Shown: positions 1 through 9,864, counted from the first letter of the stretch. The stretch: 64,000 nt of DNA from Spirodela intermedia (GCA_902729315.2 LR746274.1:3623037-3687036), one strand, 5' to 3'. Notes: generated by a model from the sequence alone, not told the origin. Program-made: numbers and translations.

Positions 1-66
1 ATTGGGTTCGTCTGCTTGCCGTCTCCTTCCAGTGAAGCTGACATACGCTCCTTCCATTAAATTCAG
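1..66 (-). repeat. Fragment of the array's 12.4-kb module at the window edge
   Basis: The first 66 bases match, as reverse complement, the part of copy 1 around 12,395-12,460, and match copy 3 directly around 39,870-39,937. The match stops abruptly where the next repeat module begins at about 67. The array therefore probably extends to the left of the window. Confidence 0.75.
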
Positions 67-900
67 ATGTCAGGATGACATCAACGTCCGGTGAACGCCA
101 ATCGGGCAGAAATAGAGTTCTGCCCGACGATTCTTATGTAAACGATTACCGAAAATTTAATTGATCAAATTAAGATCTATAAAAGCCGAAAGAATCGTAA
201 ATGAGTGAAGTATATCTTGGTAAATTTAAATCACACAAATTATCACTAAATGAAGTAGAAATTAAGTTGAAAGCAGGAAAATAGAGTTCCAACGTCGTGG
301 TGGCGATGCGTTGGCGATACATCGGAATCCTAAGTATGCGGGAGGATTGTGGTGTAGTGTCCACGGCCTGGAAGGCTCTCCTTGGACAAGGACGACGTGG
401 ACAATCTCTAGATCTCCTTGTGAAGTCTAGAGATCAATGAAATGGGTCATCGAATCCTCTCCGACGACTGTCACCCAGTGGAGCGAAAAAACGACGACTT
501 TGCGGCTCTCCGATGACTGTCACCCGATGGAGAGGAGTTGGATGGAGGTGGGGCGCGTGTCAAGGAGCTTCATCCTCAGGTCCACGCAGCAAGAGGAGGC
601 ACTTCATTGCATCTGGTACGCTCTCAGGAAGTGGCGACTCATCTGCCGACGGATCGCCCTCTTCCTGATGATGGCTTGTTTGTTGATTAATCGGAGATGC
701 TTTACTCGATGGATTCGTGATCCTTTCATCGTGAATTGTTCAATAATTTTAATAACAATGCTCCAACAATTTTGATGGCTTAATCTTTCACTAGCGATCT
801 GCAGGAAAGTCGTGATAATCAAATAAAAAATATGAGTTTTGGCTTTGGGAGGATTCGAAATCGTGCTAGTTGTCTACCTGAATGAGAGAGATTGACATAA
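67..900 (+). repeat. Diverged dispersed repeat module R1, copy a
   Basis: This block is a diverged relative of 6,140-6,960, 20,805-21,660 and 35,415-36,270. Shared landmarks are the opening 'gatgtcaac' segment, a short palindromic segment around 'ctctagatctccttg' and the 'cttcatcctcag' segment. Open frames in it are broken or different in every copy, so I see no conserved protein. It may be part of an LTR or another non-autonomous element. No terminal repeats or target-site duplications were established. Confidence 0.7.
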
Positions 901-1013
901 GTACTCTAATGCTCATATCAAATGACATCATCATAGTATATCTTTTTTATAAATAAGGGATATTTTAGGTATTAAAATCATCGAACCCTTTCTGGGGAAG
1001 GTGTGACGGGTTT

Positions 1014-1216
1014 AGTCCCACATCGCTTGTGCGCCGAAGTTTCGGGTGAATATATAGTAAGTAATATTACATCTACAATCAAGTCCCTTTCTCCTACGTG
1101 TACGACCACTCCTTGCCCCACAACTGGCTGGCCACTGGTGACGTGGAAGGGGACTGGCCACCCGCTTGCGGGCCCGGCCGGCCGGCAGATCTCCCTCATT
1201 TTGTTCTTTTTTTTTC
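1014..1216 (+). ncRNA. Putative Pol III-type transcription unit, diverged copy a
   Basis: A perfect plant snRNA upstream sequence element (AGTCCCACATCG, 1,014-1,025) is followed after 25 bp by TATATA (1,051-1,056). In plant snRNA genes this shorter spacing specifies RNA polymerase III, whereas Pol II snRNA genes have about ten more bases. A start about 25 bp past TATA would lie near 1,080. The downstream GC-rich body (about 1,090-1,195) runs into T-runs at 1,200-1,216 that could terminate Pol III. I do not recognise the body as U6, U3, 7SL or MRP RNA. Transcription is inferred from the promoter layout alone. Confidence 0.4.
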
Positions 1217-1461
1217 TTCATTTATCTCAAAAGTATGACTATAAAAAATAGATAAATTCATATAAAATCACATAATTCCCCAAAAATTCATGTTAATCAA
1301 CTAAAAACCACTTTTCACACTTTAACACAAATATAAGTCTATTTATCATGAGTCAAGGCTAAAACTATATTATTTACTAATTATTAACTCATGATAATGA
1401 AGACTTATCAGTATCTCATACATACTAGCTGCTAGAGGGGATTAACAATCAACGAGGATAT

Positions 1462-1690
1462 TATGCATCTCCGGAGACTACAGATTTTGGCTGTGCAGAT
1501 TCTGATAGTGGAGGTACCGAACGGAAGAGTATGAACAAAATGAACGGAGGTACTGTACCTCGGCATGTACTAGATAAGATAGATGGAGAAAGAAAGACGA
1601 GAGGTAGAAAGGGGGAGAAGAAGAAGGCCTTGATTATCGCACCTTCTAATTTTCTTTCTTCTTGTGCCTTTTTCTATGGAGAGTGAAAGT
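1462..1690 (+). pseudogene. XRI1-like exon fragment, diverged copy
   Basis: In frame from about 1,474 the translation reads TTDFGCADSDSGGTERKSMN. This resembles the 'DCTDFGC...SDxGGTEQKN' stretch that I recall from XRI1-family proteins, which have a role in pollen and meiosis and respond to DNA damage. The frame continues about 50 codons with low-complexity basic residues and then stops; no complete gene surrounds it. Related fragments lie at 7,636, 22,316 and 36,931, and on the opposite strand near 12,800. Assignment to the family rests on memory of its motifs. Confidence 0.5.
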
Positions 1691-2089
1691 AATAAGTTTT
1701 ATGGAGATGAAAGTTTGGCCAGTACTGAAGAAATAAATAAGAGATATCATCTTCAGAGTAATGTAAAATGCTGGGAGCAGAAAATAAAAATGTACGTAAA
1801 ACTCCATCATAAACCCATTTCAAGCTAGCCCATCGACTCTAAGTCAATGGTCTCTGAAGGAGATCCCAACTTTCAGCATGCGTGAGATCCACCAGAATCG
1901 CATGGTTCCTCACACATCATTTTAGCATGTGCTCAGAACCCACCACCACCCAAAAGCCGGTGCTCCGAGGAGTTTCACAATAAGAATACAGAAAATCATC
2001 TTCACAATACTTGAAAACCCGAGAGGGTCATAGAAAACAATGCCCAAACATGTTTCCCAAAGGCAGAAGCATAGATGACCTTTGGGTCT

Positions 2090-2215
2090 TTGCATGATAA
2101 ATTAATCATCCAAAAAAACATAGAGACATCTTGATCTACAAGGCCCTGCCTTGCATGGGTCAAAAATTCGGTCATTGGATGAACAAACTTGATTTGCTAA
2201 TCACTCAACTAATTA
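2090..2215 (+). repeat. Local duplicate of 2,651-2,775
   Basis: About 120 bp beginning 'gcatgataaattaatcatcc' occur here and again at 2,651-2,775 with scattered substitutions. Only the second instance is part of the repeated unit (also at 17,320 and 32,000). This copy therefore belongs to the older flank. Confidence 0.75.
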
Positions 2216-2463
2216 ATGCATGAAATTCACATAGACGGAGACTGCCATTTTTTGTACCTCGAAAGGCTTCTAATTTCCAAAACAACTTTTGCTAGAAAAC
2301 TCCGTAACATATGTGTGTATGATATTCAGCCGCCTGTTCCTACTCGTCAGGGTTGTCGCGTACACCGCACTCCCTGGGAGTATATAGAGCAATCAACTCA
2401 GTAACTACGAACCAGTAAACATTGTAAAAACCGGATAAAAACAACCTTCTTCATTACGCTTAA

Positions 2464-2486
2464 ACACACACACACACACACACACC
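2464..2486 (+). repeat. (CA)n microsatellite
   Basis: About eleven CA units. The same tract is found in copies 2 and 3 at 17,133 and 31,813, and as (GT)n in the left foldback arm near 16,434 and 31,114. Confidence 0.95.
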
Positions 2487-2755
2487 CCTCCTGTTTTTTT
2501 GCATGGATCAAAAAGGTCTGTCACAGAGGACTCACGAATGACCTCTGCCAATTTGATTATCTGAATATAGAGATGGCATCAACATGCTTTGCTTAAATGT
2601 CATGTTCTGAACATTCTCAACGCTCCCTCCTCTTCCATGAGCCATACATTGCATGATAAATTAATCATCCAAAAAAACACAGAGACATCTCGATCTACAA
2701 GGCCCTGCCCTGCATGGGTCAAAAATTCGGTCACTAGATGAACAAACTTGATTTG

Positions 2756-2947
2756 CTAATCAATCAACCAATTGTTAATCGCAATTATGATGCTATCTTT
2801 CCCCCATTCAGTCTTGATCTTCATCACGATGACCACATGATTCCTAAAAAGGTTGAATAAGGGAAAGGCAGCATCATAATCATGAGAATAAAAGGTTGAG
2901 CACATCATGAGTCTCTCATTTCTCCATCCTCGCATCATACCATGCAC
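2756..2947 (-). pseudogene. XRI1-like C-terminal fragment, copy 1
   Basis: On the minus strand the frame reads HVVIVMKIKTEWGKDSIIIA and ends shortly after. It resembles the conserved XRI1 C-terminus, which I recall as roughly 'VVxKTKIRTEGGKGSITIMRT'. Upstream in the frame the sequence is unrelated, and no splice acceptor was assigned. It sits on the strand opposite to the neighbouring 4.4-kb XRI1-like fragment, so the gene has been rearranged. Function is presumably lost. Confidence 0.45.
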
Positions 2948-3314
2948 CTATTGTTTCATTTATCTTGTTCTACTTTGATTCATTCTCATAGATCTTCATA
3001 TTATCAATTTTATACCAAAATGGGTCACATCATTGCCCATGGATGCATAACTAAAAATGATGCAAGTATGGTGACCATACATTGTGACAATATAAATATA
3101 TGGCTCCTTGAAGATAAATGAATGCTGGGAAAGTGGGGGGTTTATTAGAGTATAGAAATAAAGGAGAAGTATCTATATAGTTGATTCTCTTGAATTTATT
3201 GCAAGGAGTGTTTGACATAATCACTAGTGCCCTTACGATTTCTATCATTAGAATCAAGTGGTAGGTCTCTGATAAGTATCAGCCAAGTCAGCACTAATTA
3301 ATTTCTTGTAGGAT

Positions 3315-3521
3315 TCATTTACTCAAGAAAATGAGGGCATTGAAAAGGCACATACCTGACTCACTAGCTTGATCGTAAGAAGCAGCAACACAAGGGGCAG
3401 ACCTTTTGGATGGAAATGACCGCATATTAGCTACAGTTGAATGTGCTGATAATGTGTTGGCCGAGAGATCTAAAGTAAGTAGCGGACGCTTCATCTGAGC
3501 TGATACGCATCTCGCTCTCAT
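3315..3521 (-). other. Unidentified exon-like segment, copy 1
   Basis: The minus strand holds a frame of about 68 codons with no compositional bias (it includes SFPSKRSAPCVAASYDQASE), followed by a plausible splice donor (CAG/GTATGT) near 3,350. I do not recognise the protein. It lies just upstream, on the same strand, of the XRI1-like C-terminal fragment and could belong to the same captured gene. Identical copies are at 17,984-18,190 and 32,664-32,870. Confidence 0.25.
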
Positions 3522-3659
3522 TAAAGCAGCTTTCCAGCCAGCATTTCGAGGACTCGCCTAGTGCTCCCAAGATATCTATGGCATTTTGTGGTGCAGTGTG
3601 AGAATAGTGGCTTGGGGAAATTGATGAGATAGTTGAGGAGATGGCAAGCAGACGGACCT

Positions 3660-4260
3660 CCGCTGTCTGAATCTGGGCAGTTAGGCAGGTCAGGTGGGTC
3701 GGGTCAAGTGGTCCTGGTTGTTGGGCCAGCTGGTCAGGTGGGCTAGGTCAGGTGGGTAGGTCGGGGCCTGGTGGCTGGGCCGGCGGGTCATGTGGGCTTG
3801 GGTCAGGTTATCCTGCTTGATGTGTCAAATATATGGGCTGGGCCGGCGGGTTAGGTAGGTGGGTCGGGTGGTCCTGGTGGCCCCGGTGGGTGAGCCGGTC
3901 AGATGGGCTGGGCCGAATAAGTGGCCCCCTTAAGGGGGGGTCCCTGCCGAAACCAATTCGTTTCGGCCGCGACCAATGCTGGTCTTTGTGCCGCGGCGGC
4001 GAACGAACGGTGGCGGTAGAGGCGTCGTTGGCGGAGGCAGGAGGAGGGGGCGGCGACACCGGCGGCGGGGAACGGCGGAACAGCGGTGGCGGAAGGAGAA
4101 GGCGACGACGGAGGCGGCTGGAAGGCGGGACGATGGCACCGGAGCGGGACGGCGACGATGAGGCGGCTCATCAGGGGTGAAGCGGAGGGGGCGAGAAGGG
4201 CTGCGTCGCCCGGAGGGATGCGCGACGGAGGGCCGTAGGGCCGCATGCTCCGACCGAGAG
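3660..4260 (+). repeat. GC-rich degenerate GGTCAGGTGGG tract and G-rich flank, copy 1
   Basis: Positions 3,690-3,910 are irregular iterations of GGTCAGGTGGG, GGGCCGGCGGGT and GGTCCTGGTGG. They are followed by a very GC-rich, purine-heavy stretch. The overlapping frames encode only low-complexity Arg/Gly/Pro and change with each frame, so none is a credible gene. The part at 3,810-4,260 matches the reverse complement of 9,420-9,660 in the same unit. Copies lie at about 18,329-18,929 and 33,009-33,609. Confidence 0.8.
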
Positions 4261-4416
4261 TGGAAGTGGTCCTCGCGACGAACCTCCGCCCTCTGAATCT
4301 GGGCAGCAGCCAAAATCTGTCGATAGTGTCTGTCCCCCGAGCAGCATGCGGAGAGAACGGCTCATCCTCGGTCGGATTCAACCCGTCCCGCATTTATTGG
4401 GTCTCTAGAGGAGTTC

Positions 4417-4575
4417 CTGGGCAGATATCTCACACTACCTGCGTGACGAGATGAATCAGATCGAGGATGTGCTGTTCTGCATGCTCGGTTAACAAACATC
4501 GGTTGAGGACTGTATAATTTTGGTTGCCCACGTTCTGACAGCGGAGGTATTGAACGGAAGAGCATGAATATAGTA
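4417..4575 (+). pseudogene. XRI1-like exon with internal stop, copy 1
   Basis: The frame reads DEMNQIEDVLFCML, then G, then a stop (TAA), then QTSVEDC. This is close to the XRI1-family segment I recall as 'DExNQNEDDLLYMLDEQTPxKDC'. After DC the frame shifts relative to 'TDFGC', although the nucleotides for 'TCTGACAGCGGAGG' persist downstream. The stop and frameshift make it a pseudogene fragment. It is homologous to 39,399-39,560 and to the minus strand of 12,770-12,932. Confidence 0.55.
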
Positions 4576-4639
4576 TTATCTATCCTTTGGTCCCATTTAA
4601 CGGAAGAGTCTGAACCTTCCTTGGGAAAAAAATCGTATT

Positions 4640-5075
4640 ACAGAAAAGATAAATCCGACAGAGGATGCAGCTATCAGATTGCCCACCGTTCCTTTCTGTT
4701 GGCAGACGGGCTCCTCTGCTTCCCATCCATGGAGTACACTGAAAATCATTGAAAGTGCCAAAGTAAATCAGTCTATTGTCATGATACGTTAAGAGGCCAA
4801 TGGGAAGAGCCGTCTGTAATTATGAGGAACCATCAGGGGGAACTCATCGCGGTTCTCATACTGCCTGCACGGGCCTCTGGGTCATCGCGACCTCGGTGGA
4901 TGGTTCTAAGGTCACTGCATATCTAATAGAGAAGAGAGTCGACGGGGATCATCGTCTCTTTAAACAGGTTGGGAGAGGCAGACAGAGAAATCATAAACGA
5001 AACCCTCGGAGAGCAATTCAATGCGGTGCACTGATCACAACTCGAATTCTAATAGAAAAAAAACTAGGATTAATT
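4640..5075 (+). repeat. Diverged relative of the 12,960-13,420 module
   Basis: Shared blocks include 'gaggatgcagctat', 'gaagagccgtctgtaattat' and 'gacctcggtggatggttcta'. The sequence runs parallel to 12,960-13,420 of the same unit with many substitutions and indels. Near-identical copies are at 19,309-19,744 and 33,989-34,424. No conserved frame is present. Confidence 0.75.
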
Positions 5076-5231
5076 TGAAAGACTGGAGACACAATATCGT
5101 CTTCTCACTCCACCTGGTGTGCACTTTGATTCTTTACATAACTAACTTTGTGAATTTTTATATTTTTTATGTTTACATCAGCATATAGAATGGAAGACTA
5201 TGATCGTTTTTTTCTATTTAAAGCATATTTG

Positions 5232-5400
5232 TGTACGAGCACTCCTTGCCCCATGCTCGGCTGGCCACCGTGGAAGGGGAGTGACGCGCACGGTGCCCCA
5301 GCCGACCCTTATCCTTACTCGCTAGAGCCTACTGTGCTTCCGACCCGTGTGCGGGCCCGGCTGGCTGGGATGACACCCCACTTTTTCTGCTTTTTAAATT
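5232..5400 (+). repeat. GC-rich body of the Pol III-like element without its promoter, copy 1
   Basis: The stretch from 'gtacgagcactccttgcccc' to the T-rich 'cactttttctgctttttaaa' is homologous to the transcribed-body part of 1,090-1,200 and 7,195-7,370. The upstream element and TATA box seen at 7,114-7,157 are absent, so this looks like a promoterless derivative. It is followed by the same AT-rich tail containing an inverted 'catgag...ctcatgataatga' pair (about 5,535-5,590). Confidence 0.65.
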
Positions 5401-5633
5401 TATTTTTATTTTATCTCAAAGACATAGGTATAAAAATCATATAAGTTAACGTAAAATCACATAATTAACCAAAAAATCCTATTAACTAACTAGAAACTAC
5501 TACTTTTAATTTGGCACGAATATAAGTCTCTTTTTTATGAGTTGAGGCTTAAAATATGTTACTAATTAATTATTAACTCATGATAATGAACACTTATTAA
5601 TAAGGTATATTATTTGAGATATATATATGTATC

Positions 5634-5649
5634 TCAGAGAGAGAGAGAT
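5634..5649 (+). repeat. Short (GA)n tract in AT-rich tail
   Basis: A short run of GA repeats after 'atgtatctca', with length differing between copies (also near 20,304 and 34,922). Confidence 0.7.
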
Positions 5650-6139
5650 GACCAAGTGCCAGTGGGCAGGTGACCTAAGGAGAGGGAGTGAGTGGCGTCC
5701 GAATGGGACCCACGTCCAGTGGCTACACATATTTTTGGGACAAAAATTGGGAAATAACCAAGCATTTAGTCGACGAAGATGTTACGTAGGAATATATGTC
5801 TCAAGTGGGTCCCATTTTTTTTAATATTCAGACTCTTTCTTTGGGTAGGTATATGACGTGACTTAGTCATTGTATAGTAAATCACACAAATTTAAAATTT
5901 ATAAAACTAGAAAATACGAATTTTCAGAGATTTAGAAGTATTTTTGAACAAATATATTAATTATAATTCAATAAAACTTCCAAAAATAGTGGTAATTTGC
6001 CAGGTCGATCACAGAGATGTAATATAATATCAGGTAATTATTCAGAATTTTTCTCAAAGAATACTATTTTCTATGAATATCATACTAGGAAATAAAAATT
6101 AAATATATTTAACATTCACGAAAAAGGGAAATAAGGGTG

Positions 6140-6960
6140 CGTATGTCTGGATGATGTCAACGCCCGACAAACGCCAATCGGACAGAAATAGAGTTCCACC
6201 TGACGATTCTTTCATAAGCAATTACAAATGATTTAATTGAGAAAATTAAGATCTGTAAAATCTGGAAGAATCGTAATTGAATGAAGTATAGCTTGGTAAA
6301 TTTTAAACTAAATGAAGCAAAAATTAAGTTGAAAGTAGGAAAACAGAGTTCCGGCGTCACGACGACGATGTGTCGATGATTCACGAGAATCCTGAGCGTT
6401 CGAGAGGATTGTCGTGTAGTGTCCACGGTCTCGAAGGCTCTTCTTGGACAAGGACTACGTAGACAATCTCTAGATCTCCTTGTGAAGTCTAGAGATGAAT
6501 GAAATGGGTCATCAAATTGTCTCTGATGGCTGTCACCTAGCGAAGCGGAAAAACGACGACTTTGTAGCTCTTCGACGGCTCTCACCCGATGGAGAGGAGC
6601 TGGATGGAGGTGGGGCGCGTGTCAGGGAGCTTCATCCTCAGATCCGCACAATAAGAGGAGGTTCTTCATCGCATCCGGTACGCTCTCAAGAGGTGGCGAC
6701 TCGTCTCTCGGCGAATTGTCCTCTTCCTGACGACGGCTTGTTCGTCGATCAATTAGAGATGCTTTACTCGATAGATTTGTGATCCTTTTATCACAAATCA
6801 TTCAACAATTTTAGTAACAATGTTCTGCAAATCGCGTTGACGAGATTTTCATCGATAATCCAACAATTTTGGCAGCATAAACCTTTACCGGCGATCTGTA
6901 GGAAAGTCGCGATAATCAGATAAAAAATATTACTTTTTAGCTCTGAGAGGATTCAAACCC
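6140..6960 (+). repeat. Dispersed repeat module R1, copy b
   Basis: Same module as 67-900. Compared with 20,805-21,660 it differs by many substitutions, largely transitions, while the rest of the unit is almost identical between copies. Frames at 6,157-6,585 (-) and 6,495-6,782 (+) are not maintained in the other copies. Confidence 0.75.
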
Positions 6961-7113
6961 ATGTTGGTTGCTCACTTGCACAAGAGAGATTGACATAAAT
7001 ACTCTAATGCCCTTATCAAATGACGTCATTGCAGTATATCTCTATTATAAATAAGAGATATTTTAGGTATTAAAATCATCGAACCCTTTATGGGGAAGGT
7101 GTGACGTGGGTTT

Positions 7114-7400
7114 AGTCCCACATCATTTGTACGCCGAAGTTTCGGGTAAATATATAGTAATATTATATTTTCAATCAAGTCCCTTTCTCTTGCGTGTACA
7201 ACCACTCCTTGGCCCACAGCTGACTGGCCACCGGTGACGTGGATGGAGAGTGGCGCACACGTGCCTCTATCGGTCATAGTTGCTCAAGCCCCTACTTGCG
7301 GCTCCGCCCTAATTGCACTTCCGACCCGCTTGCGGGCTCGGTTGGCCAGCGGGTCCCTCCTCATTTTGTTATATTTTTATTTTTATTTCTTTTTCTTCAT
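7114..7400 (+). ncRNA. Putative Pol III-type transcription unit, copy 1
   Basis: The upstream element reads AGTCCCACATCA (7,114-7,125, one mismatch to the plant consensus) and TATATA begins at 7,151, giving 25 bp between them. This is the Pol III-type spacing of plant U6 genes. The body (about 7,180-7,360) is GC-rich and contains 'accactccttggcccac' and 'ccaccggtgacgtgg'. T-runs at 7,367-7,396 could end transcription, for a product of about 190-210 nt. I do not recognise the RNA, and expression is inferred. Confidence 0.4.
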
Positions 7401-7441
7401 TTATCTCAAAAGTAAGATTGTAAAAATCATATAAATTTGTA

Positions 7442-7610
7442 TAAAATAACATAATTACTCAAAAATTCACGTTATTAATTGAAAACCACTTTTCATACTT
7501 TAACACAAATATAAGTCTATTTATCATGAGTTAAGGCTAAAACTATATTATTTACTAATTATTAACTCATGATAATGAAAACTTATCAGTATCCCATAGA
7601 TACTAGCTGC
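7442..7610 (+). repeat. AT-rich tail with short inverted repeat, copy 1
   Basis: The tail after the Pol III-like body contains 'ttatcatgagtt' (about 7,521) and its inverse 'aactcatgataa' (about 7,564), about 30 bp apart, able to form a hairpin. The same tail follows the promoterless bodies (5,535-5,590) and the diverged copy (1,346-1,400), so body and tail move as one element. Confidence 0.6.
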
Positions 7611-7635
7611 TAGAGGGGATGAACGATCAACGAGG

Positions 7636-7866
7636 ATGTTATGCATCTCCGAGGACTGTACAGATTTTGGTTGCACAGATTCTGACAACGAAGGTACTGA
7701 ACAGAAGAATATGAACAAAATGAATAGAGGTACTGTACCTCGGCATGTACTAGATAAGATAGATGGAGAAAAAGAGACGAGAGGGAGAAATGGGGAGAAG
7801 AAGAAGGCCCTGATTGTCGCACCTTCTAGTTTTCTTTCTTCTTGTGCCTTTTTCTATGGAGAGTGA
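7636..7866 (+). pseudogene. XRI1-like exon fragment, copy 1
   Basis: A 76-codon frame contains EDCTDFGCTDSDNEGTEQKN near its start, matching the XRI1-family motif that follows the 'MLDEQTPxKDC' segment. The remainder (RGTVPRHVLDKIDGEKE and on) is basic and low in complexity and is not recognised. There is no neighbouring exon on this strand in register, so it is a fragment. Confidence 0.5.
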
Positions 7867-8263
7867 AAGTAATAAGTTTTATGGAGATGAAAGTTTGGCC
7901 AGTACGGAAGAAAAAAACAAGAGATATCATCTTTAGAGTAATGTAAAATGCTGGGAGCAAAAAATAAAAATATACGTAAAACTCCATCATAAACCCATTT
8001 CAAGCTAGCCCATCGACTGTGAGTCAGTGGTCTTTGAAGGAGATCCCAACTTTCGACGTGCGTCAGATCCACCAAAATTGCATGGTTCCTCACACATCAT
8101 TTTAGCATGTGCTCAGAACCCACCACCACCCAAAAGCCGGTGCTCCGAGGAGTTTCACAGTAAAAATACAGAAAATCATCTTCACAATACTTGAAAACCC
8201 GAGAGGGCCGTAGAAGACAATGCCCAAACATGTCTCCCAAAGGCAAAAGCATAGACGACCTTT

Positions 8264-8782
8264 GAAAGATTTTGTTTAGAATCTCAAGTTGATCTAAAAG
8301 CACTCACTACACATATTAAAGATTTTGTAATTCTAGTCTAATTGAATACCACATAGCTATTTTTCAACTCATATAGTAATTAAAAATCTAATAAAACTAA
8401 TGAGACTATTACTATTCCTTTATAATATAAAGCGATTTAAATTGACATTTACTGGTGTCCTAGATTCAAACTTTCTATCTATATGAAATTTAATGTATTA
8501 GTGTATCACTAAGGTAACTACATATTTTAATCTCCATTGTCAATGAAGAAGCATACTTGACACAACAAGTATGTTGGCATACTCCTTTTGACTAAAAATG
8601 CATTTGATACATTGTTATTGAATGTTGTTCTCTCTATATATCATTTCAACTTCATCAAACATCTCTAAAAAGAAATCCAAATTATGTTGGAACATTGTGG
8701 AGGACCTCGCTTCTATTGCTCTATAAAACAAAAATTTGAAGAAACTTATGTATTTCTAATGTTAAAATTAATCATGTTTTAT
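8264..8782 (+). repeat. Inverted repeat IR1, left arm (copy 1)
   Basis: These 519 bp are AT-rich and match the reverse complement of 14,254-14,772 with scattered differences. For example, the left arm has 'accacatagctattt' where the right arm reads 'accgcatagcgattt'. Copy 2 carries the same pair at 22,944-23,462 and 28,934-29,452. No coding sequence is seen. IR1 encloses the segment that is flipped in array copy 3. Confidence 0.9.
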
Positions 8783-9300
8783 ATTTTGATGAATTTATTC
8801 AACTATATGTACTGAAGTTCATTGTTACTATACTATTTAATAATATAGTCCAAGGAGTTTCTTCCAGCTCTCTAATCACTTGGAAATATACATTGTTCAT
8901 CAAAGGAGAGGGCATCCAATGAGGTAAATTTAATGGGTTTCAAAAAGAAATCCATGAGAATCCATTTAAAAAGTTGAAATTGCAAGTTTTATTACTATTG
9001 ACGTCATTACATGAAATCTATCCTAGCAAATATTTTTCTTGTCACGAGACTTGAGATTTCCTGTTGGTTTTGATTGTAGTCATAAACTAGTTGTGTATCA
9101 CAATCATCACTTCTCTAAGAGGTTTCATTAAATGACGTTATCATCAGGTGCTGTCATATTTTGTCATCTGATTTTAATATTTCTTCGACCTAATCCAAAT
9201 TCACTTTCATTTACTCTCTCCGTGATGTGGAACTTCTAAGAAGGCTTCAACCATAGACTCCGTAAAGTGCAACATCAAGTGAGCATACTGTATTCATAGA
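8783..9300 (+). other. AT-rich interval without recognisable gene
   Basis: This stretch and its copy at 23,463-23,980 are AT-rich with no frame above noise. They contain 'tgacgtca'-like and W-box-like words but no element I can name. Confidence 0.5.
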
Positions 9301-9419
9301 TTCGTGTTTAGGGTTTGGTCGCGAGGACCACCGTCGCCCCCGGTCAAGGGGCTGGTCGCGAGGATCACCCCCGCCCCCGGTCAAGTGGCTGGTCGCGAGA
9401 ACGACTGCCACACTCGGTC

Positions 9420-9660
9420 GGAACATGCGGCTCTACGGCCCTCCGTCGTGCATCCCTCCGGGCGCCGCAGCCCTTCTCGTCCCCTCCGCTTCACCCCTGA
9501 TGAGCCGCCTCATCGTCGCCGTCCCCCTCTAGTGCCACCGTCTCACGCACCAGGGCCAACACGACCACCCAACCCACCTACCTGACCCGCCGGCCCAGTC
9601 CGTATGTTTGACACAGCAAGCAGGACCACCTGACCAAGCGCACCTGACCCGCCGGCCCAG
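9420..9660 (-). repeat. Inverted relative of the GC-rich tract at 3,810-4,260, copy 1
   Basis: The reverse complement carries the same 'gatgaggcggctcatcaggg' block and the GGCCGGCGGGTCAGGT iterations as 3,810-4,260. The two stretches of the unit are therefore inverted copies of one source. The equivalent in copy 2 is 24,100-24,340. Confidence 0.8.
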
Positions 9661-9864
9661 CCACCTTAGCCATCGGAGCCCAACCGGCATGACCTCCTGG
9701 TCCGTGCCCAACTGCGTCCCTATCCCGACCATCTCGGGCCCCCGGTTCAAACCGGCTCCTCCCACTGGTCAGGTTTCTCCCGGGTCACCTGGTCCGCACG
9801 AGCCGCACGAGCCGCACAACTGGTTCGAGCCAGCCCACAGAATCAACCCATTCAGCCTTGTCAG

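Noticed and set aside
3833-4393. Long overlapping frames of up to 164 codons on both strands
   Set aside because: They are products of GC-rich, stop-poor DNA, with Arg/Gly/Pro runs and no motif. Opposite-strand and alternative frames are equally long.
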